Of a stretch of 8,450 nt of DNA, positions 5,473 through 8,450 are shown in pieces; positions within the stretch are counted from its first letter, which is position 1; each line of letters opens with the position of its first letter. The DNA is from 66-474 sp050738155 (GTDB lineage Bacteria > Pseudomonadota > Gammaproteobacteria > Xanthomonadales > Rhodanobacteraceae). The notes beneath the pieces were generated by a model. It did no database searches and was not told the origin of the DNA. It worked only from the letters and a program-made list of their open reading frames with translations. A program made the position numbers and the translations under genes. The stretch lies in NCBI GenBank assembly GCA_050738155.1, contig JBOHYW010000159.1, forward strand, positions 1 through 8,450, read 5' to 3'.

Positions 5473-6297
5473 ATGGACAAGGACCAGCTCGCCCGGACCA
5501 TCGTCGAACGTCTGTCCCGTGACCGGGGCGAACTGGCTGCGCGCTGGCAAAACCCGGAAGGCACCCACACGCGGCACGTGTGGATCGACGACCTGTTGCC
5601 GGACGATGTCGCGCATGAAATTCGTACGGCCTTCCCGCCGCATGCGGAAGGGTTCTTCGACCGCGATACCTTTCGCGAGAAGAAGAAGACCCTGACCGAC
5701 CTGTCGGGCCTGCCGCCGATCCTGGATGCCATCACCTACGCGCTGCAGGCGTCCACCGTCATCGATGCTTTCGCCGGAGTGGCCGGGTTGCGCGGGCTGG
5801 TACCCGACCCCAGCCTGTACGCGGCGGGACTGTCGATGATGTTCAAGGGCGACTTCCTGAACCCGCACATCGACAACAGCCACGACGGCAAGCGCACGTT
5901 GTACCGTCGCCTGAATTTCCTGTACTACGTGTCGCCCGACTGGACGCTGGAGAACGGCGGCAATTTCGAGCTGTGGGATCCGAAGGTCGCGCGGCAGAAA
6001 ACCGTGGTGTCGGCATTCAATCGGCTGCTGGTGATGGAAACCAACAAGCAATCGTGGCATTCGGTGAGTCCGGTGGTCGTGGATCGTGCGCGTTGCTGCG
6101 TGTCGACCTATGTGTTTTCGCCGGAATCGCAGGATGGCACCGAATACTTCCATGTCACGTCCTTCATCGGGCGACCGGAAGAAAAAATGCGGCGCGTGCT
6201 GGGGCGGATGGACAATGGCCTGCGGCAAACCGCGGCGGTGTTGCTCAAGGCCGGCCGCGGCAGGAATCGCGTCAACACCCCGCACGGCGACGATTGA
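5473..6297 (+). CDS. 2-oxoglutarate/Fe(II)-dependent oxygenase, prolyl-4-hydroxylase-like
   Basis: This 274-residue protein matches the double-stranded beta-helix dioxygenases related to prolyl 4-hydroxylase (2OG-FeII_Oxy_3 type). These couple 2-oxoglutarate decarboxylation to substrate hydroxylation. The facial triad is visible: the HxD motif His132/Asp134 in NPHIDNSHD and the distal His196 in SWHSVSP. Arg207 in RCCVSTYVFS is the probable 2-oxoglutarate carboxylate ligand. Between them lies RRLNFLYYVSPDW (145-157), typical of the core strand, then ENGGNFELWDP (160-170). No signal peptide or membrane segment is seen, so it is probably cytoplasmic. The start is taken as ATG 5473. An in-frame ATG at 5443 would add ten residues. 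Ribosome binding sites are weak for both. nadE follows 66 bp downstream on the same strand. The substrate is unknown: a protein side chain, a small molecule or a sugar are all possible. Confidence 0.88.
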   Translation: MDKDQLARTIVERLSRDRGELAARWQNPEGTHTRHVWIDDLLPDDVAHEIRTAFPPHAEGFFDRDTFREKKKTLTDLSGLPPILDAITYALQASTVIDAFAGVAGLRGLVPDPSLYAAGLSMMFKGDFLNPHIDNSHDGKRTLYRRLNFLYYVSPDWTLENGGNFELWDPKVARQKTVVSAFNRLLVMETNKQSWHSVSPVVVDRARCCVSTYVFSPESQDGTEYFHVTSFIGRPEEKMRRVLGRMDNGLRQTAAVLLKAGRGRNRVNTPHGDD

Positions 6298-6363
6298 GAT
6301 CCCGCCGCTGCGCATTGGACCATCGGGCGCCGAAACACCCATTCATTCTTCGGGCATGCCACC

Positions 6364-8016
6364 GTGACAACCTTGAAACTCGCGTTCGCCCAGCATGATT
6401 TTCCGGTGGGCGCGGTCGCCGCGAACGCGGCCAAGATGCGCGAGCTCGCGTCGCAGGCACGCGCAGCCGGCGCGGCGCTGGTGGCGTTCCCCGAACTCTC
6501 GTTGTGCGGCTATCCAGCCGAAGATCTGCTGCTGCGCCCGGGATTTCTCGCTGCCTGCGCGGATGAATTCGCCGGGCTAATGCGCGGCATGCAGGGAATC
6601 GACGCGGTGGTCGGTCATCCGTACGCGCAGGGCGCGGTGTACAACGCCGCCAGCGTGCTGCGTGAAGGCGAAATCGTGGCTACCTATCGCAAACAGGTGC
6701 TGCCGAATTACACCGTGTTCGACGAAAAGCGTTACTTCCGTCGCGGCTCGGATCCGTGCGTGTTCGAATGCGAAGATGTGCGGATCGGATTGCTGGTCTG
6801 TGAGGACATCTGGCAGCCCGAACCCACCGCGCGGGTCGCGGCGCTCGGCATCGACCTGCTGCTGGTGATCAATGCTTCACCCTACGACATGCACCAGCAG
6901 GCCACGCGCGAACACCTGCTTGCACAACGCGCACGTGACAATGGCGTGCCGATCGCCTACGTCAACGTGATCGGCGGCCAGGACGACCTGTTGTTCGACG
7001 GCGCGTCGTTGCTGGTTGGCATGGATGGCGAGGTGATCGCCCGCGCGCCGGCATTCACGGAAGCGCTGCTGCTCGTCGAATTCGATTCGACTGCGCACAG
7101 CCTGCGGGCGATCGACTGGCCGGAGCGTGGGGATACGCGTGACGAGGCCATCGTGTACGCGGGCCTGGCGCGCGGCGTGCGCGACTACGTCGGCAAGAAC
7201 GGCTTCGACGGCGTGCTGTTGGGGTTGTCGGGCGGCATCGACTCGGCGCTGACCCTGGCCATCGCGGTAGATGCGCTGGGTGCGGACAAGATCAGCGCGG
7301 TGATGCTGCCGTCCCGCTATACCTCCGACCTCTCGTTGCGCGAAGCGCACGCGCAGGCGCAGACGCTGGGCGTCGAGTATTTGGACCTCCCGATCAGTTC
7401 AACCGTTGACGCGGCCACCACGACCCTTGCGCAAGCCTGCGGCGAACTTGGCGATCTCGCCGCGCAAAACCTGCAGGCGCGCAGCCGTGGCCTGCTGCTG
7501 ATGGCGTTGTCCAACCAGACTGGCAAGTTGCTGCTCACCACTGGCAACAAGAGCGAGATGGCGGTCGGCTACGCCACCTTGTACGGCGACATGTGCGGGG
7601 GTTACGCGCCGTTGAAGGACGTGTACAAGACGCAAGTTTATGCGTTGGCAAGGTGGCGCAATGAAAGCGCGGGACTCGGGACTCGGGACTCGGGACTCGG
7701 GGAAATCAAGGGCGAGATCATTCCAAGTGCCGTGATCGAGCGCGCACCGTCGGCGGAATTGCGCGCCGACCAGACCGACCAGGATTCCCTGCCGCCTTAT
7801 GAAGTGCTGGACGGCATCCTGAAACGTTGCGTCGAGGGTGCGGAATCGCAGGCGGAAATTGTCGCGGCCGGCTACGACGCCGAAGACGTGCAACGCGTGG
7901 TGCGCATGCTGTATGTGTCCGAATTCAAGCGCCGCCAGGCCGCGCCGGGACCGCGCGTGTCGGGTTGCGCGTTCGGGCGCGAACGGCGCTATCCCATTTC
8001 GAATGCCTGGCGGTGA
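6364..8016 (+). CDS. nadE: Glutamine-dependent NAD+ synthetase
   Basis: NadE performs the last step of NAD+ biosynthesis, amidating nicotinic acid adenine dinucleotide with ATP and glutamine-derived ammonia. The 550-residue product has two domains. The N-terminal nitrilase-type glutaminase (about 1-260) has the triad Glu44 (FPEL), Lys110 (YRKQVLPNY) and Cys146 (LLVCEDIW). The C-terminal synthetase (about 265-550) has the ATP-pyrophosphatase loop SGGIDS (289-294), LTTGNKSE (391-398), PLKDVYKT (416-423) and PSAELRADQTDQDSLPPYE (462-480). The start is GTG 6364. The nearby ATG at 6356 is out of frame and no strong Shine-Dalgarno sequence is seen. A heptanucleotide repeat adds residues 437-446 (GLGTRDSGLG) in a loop between WRN and the PSAVIERAPSAEL segment. 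The frame stays open and all catalytic motifs flank it intact, so the enzyme is probably functional. The gene is convergent with bamD. Confidence 0.97.
   Translation: MTTLKLAFAQHDFPVGAVAANAAKMRELASQARAAGAALVAFPELSLCGYPAEDLLLRPGFLAACADEFAGLMRGMQGIDAVVGHPYAQGAVYNAASVLREGEIVATYRKQVLPNYTVFDEKRYFRRGSDPCVFECEDVRIGLLVCEDIWQPEPTARVAALGIDLLLVINASPYDMHQQATREHLLAQRARDNGVPIAYVNVIGGQDDLLFDGASLLVGMDGEVIARAPAFTEALLLVEFDSTAHSLRAIDWPERGDTRDEAIVYAGLARGVRDYVGKNGFDGVLLGLSGGIDSALTLAIAVDALGADKISAVMLPSRYTSDLSLREAHAQAQTLGVEYLDLPISSTVDAATTTLAQACGELGDLAAQNLQARSRGLLLMALSNQTGKLLLTTGNKSEMAVGYATLYGDMCGGYAPLKDVYKTQVYALARWRNESAGLGTRDSGLGEIKGEIIPSAVIERAPSAELRADQTDQDSLPPYEVLDGILKRCVEGAESQAEIVAAGYDAEDVQRVVRMLYVSEFKRRQAAPGPRVSGCAFGRERRYPISNAWR
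7671..7702 (+). repeat. Heptanucleotide tandem repeat (GGGACTC)x4 inside nadE
   Basis: Four exact copies of GGGACTC occupy 7671-7698, followed by GGGG. Seven is not a multiple of three, so a run of copies encodes the cycling peptide GLGTRDS whichever forward frame is used, and no forward frame contains a stop. The reverse strand (GAGTCCC) also lacks stops. From memory, GGGA(C/T)TC-type heptamers are common intergenic tandem repeats in Xanthomonadaceae. Finding one inside a conserved enzyme gene is unusual. Gain or loss of one or two copies would shift the nadE frame. Three copies (21 bp) would preserve it. Confidence 0.95.
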
Positions 8017-8073
8017 TGTTCGGAGCGGTTTCGACACGCGCCGAAGGCACGCGAATTCACGACGGGTCAGTCG

Positions 8074-8202
8074 GTAGGGCGGATCAAGGCGCGAAACGCC
8101 GACTGCGCCGCAGGAGCGGCGCGAACGGCGAGCCGGGTCCGAAGGGCCGGAAGGCAGGATGCCTGGAGTCTTCCGCCGCTGAAGCGGCTTGATCCAGCCT
8201 AC
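8074..8202. repeat. 129-bp structured palindromic element between nadE and bamD
   Basis: The ends GTAGGGCGGATCAAG (8074-8088) and CTTGATCCAGCCTAC (8188-8202) are inverted repeats matching at 13 of 15 positions. The interior contains further hairpins: GCGCCGC-AGGA-GCGGCGC (8105-8122), GCCGCT-GA-AGCGGC (8175-8188) and AGGCA-GGA-TGCCT. The GTAGG...CCTAC ends recall the element at 59-146 but the interior is unrelated, so it is a second, longer type. It could be a non-autonomous mobile repeat or a structured RNA. It has no supportable reading frame of its own. Confidence 0.6.
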
Positions 8203-8217
8203 TCTGGTGCTGTTTTC

Positions 8218-8256
8218 CGTTCGCGCGCGTGGCGCGCTCCTACCATGTAACGAACG
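8218..8256 (-). repeat. REP-like unit, reverse orientation, with outer stem
   Basis: The core at 8221-8244, read on the - strand, is GGTAGGAGCGCGCCACGCGC then GCGA. It contains the hairpin GCGCGC-GTG-GCGCGC (8223-8237 on the + strand). An outer pair, CGTTCG (8218-8223) with CGAACG (8251-8256), overlaps the core by three bases. It lies about 40 bp past the bamD stop and might limit 3' decay of that transcript. No T run follows in the bamD direction. Confidence 0.6.
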
Positions 8257-8294
8257 TCACCCGCGCGCTAGAACTGAATCGGCAGGACTGTCGA

Positions 8295-8450
8295 TCAATG
8301 CTTGCTGGTCAACGGAATCAACCGCCACAACCAGCTGTGGTGGCTCGGCCAGCTCTTCGGGTGCGCGAGGTACGGGTGGTTCGGGTAGTTGAGTTTCAGC
8401 ACCTGCGCGGTCTGGTCGGACAGTTTCTGCCGTCCCATCAGGTGATAGCT
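8295..8450 (-). CDS. bamD: Outer membrane assembly lipoprotein BamD, C-terminal fragment
   Basis: The last 156 bp encode, on the - strand, 51 residues plus a TGA stop at 8297-8295. The gene continues beyond the right window edge. The fragment begins SYHLMGRQKLSDQTAQVLKL, followed by NYPNHPYLAH, then SWLWRLIPLTSKH at the end. The LNYPxHPYL segment and the W-rich tail fit the C-terminus of BamD (formerly ComL), the TPR-type lipoprotein of the BAM complex that assembles outer-membrane beta-barrel proteins in the periplasm. The lipobox and TPR repeats would lie outside the window, so the call rests on this tail only. The gene is convergent with nadE across 278 bp of repeat-rich DNA. Confidence 0.78.
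   Translation of the reverse strand, partial: SYHLMGRQKLSDQTAQVLKLNYPNHPYLAHPKSWPSHHSWLWRLIPLTSKH

Noticed and set aside
7827..8192. 121-codon + strand frame through the end of nadE into the 129-bp repeat
   Set aside because: It overlaps nadE in a shifted frame and then translates a palindromic element. No motif is present.
8194..8216. Possible nadE terminator CCAG...CTGG followed by TGCTGTTTT
   Set aside because: The stem is only 4 bp, overlaps the repeat end and has a broken T tract, so it is too weak to call.
1..8450. CRISPR array, tRNA or rRNA gene, prophage or transposase gene
   Set aside because: No regularly spaced direct repeats, no cloverleaf with CCA-type end, no rRNA-like block and no transposase or integrase motif was seen on either strand. 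The repeats are short palindromes or simple tandem units.

Overview
This is a GC-rich bacterial chromosome segment. It carries ordinary housekeeping genes separated by unusually repeat-rich intergenic DNA. The protein set (RsgA, LspA, SucCD, glutamine-dependent NadE, a C-terminal BamD fragment), the GTAGGAGC-type palindromic repeats and the GGGACTC heptanucleotide repeat together suggest a gammaproteobacterium of the Xanthomonadales/Lysobacterales (Xanthomonadaceae or Rhodanobacteraceae). That placement is inferred from recognised sequence patterns and no search was run.

Layout. Positions 1-333 contain no gene that I can support and are packed with palindromic repeats. rsgA (ribosome-maturation GTPase) runs leftward, 1389 to 334. 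Divergent from it, on the + strand, are a small SGNH/GDSL-type hydrolase gene (1562-2173) and lspA (signal peptidase II, 2322-2822, TTG start). A 242-bp gap with a long interrupted hairpin precedes sucC (3065-4231). A 174-bp gap holding four hairpins separates sucC from sucD (4406-5278), where close packing would be expected. A 194-bp gap with several REP-like units follows. Next come a 2-oxoglutarate/Fe(II) oxygenase gene of unknown substrate (5473-6297) and nadE (6364-8016, GTG start), which contains a four-copy heptanucleotide repeat in frame. The remainder holds two more palindromic elements and the 3' end of bamD on the - strand (8450 to 8295), convergent with nadE.

How the genes relate. 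SucC and SucD are the two subunits of succinyl-CoA synthetase in the TCA cycle. NadE makes NAD+, the cofactor of the same central metabolism. LspA and BamD both act in envelope biogenesis: LspA cleaves lipoprotein signal peptides, and BamD is itself a lipoprotein of the outer-membrane beta-barrel assembly machine. RsgA works on 30S maturation. There is no sign of one dedicated pathway or of a defence or mobile gene system.

The most notable signals are the tandem repeat in nadE, the hairpin cluster between sucC and sucD, and the dense population of at least three different palindromic repeat types. I found no convincing novel multi-gene system.
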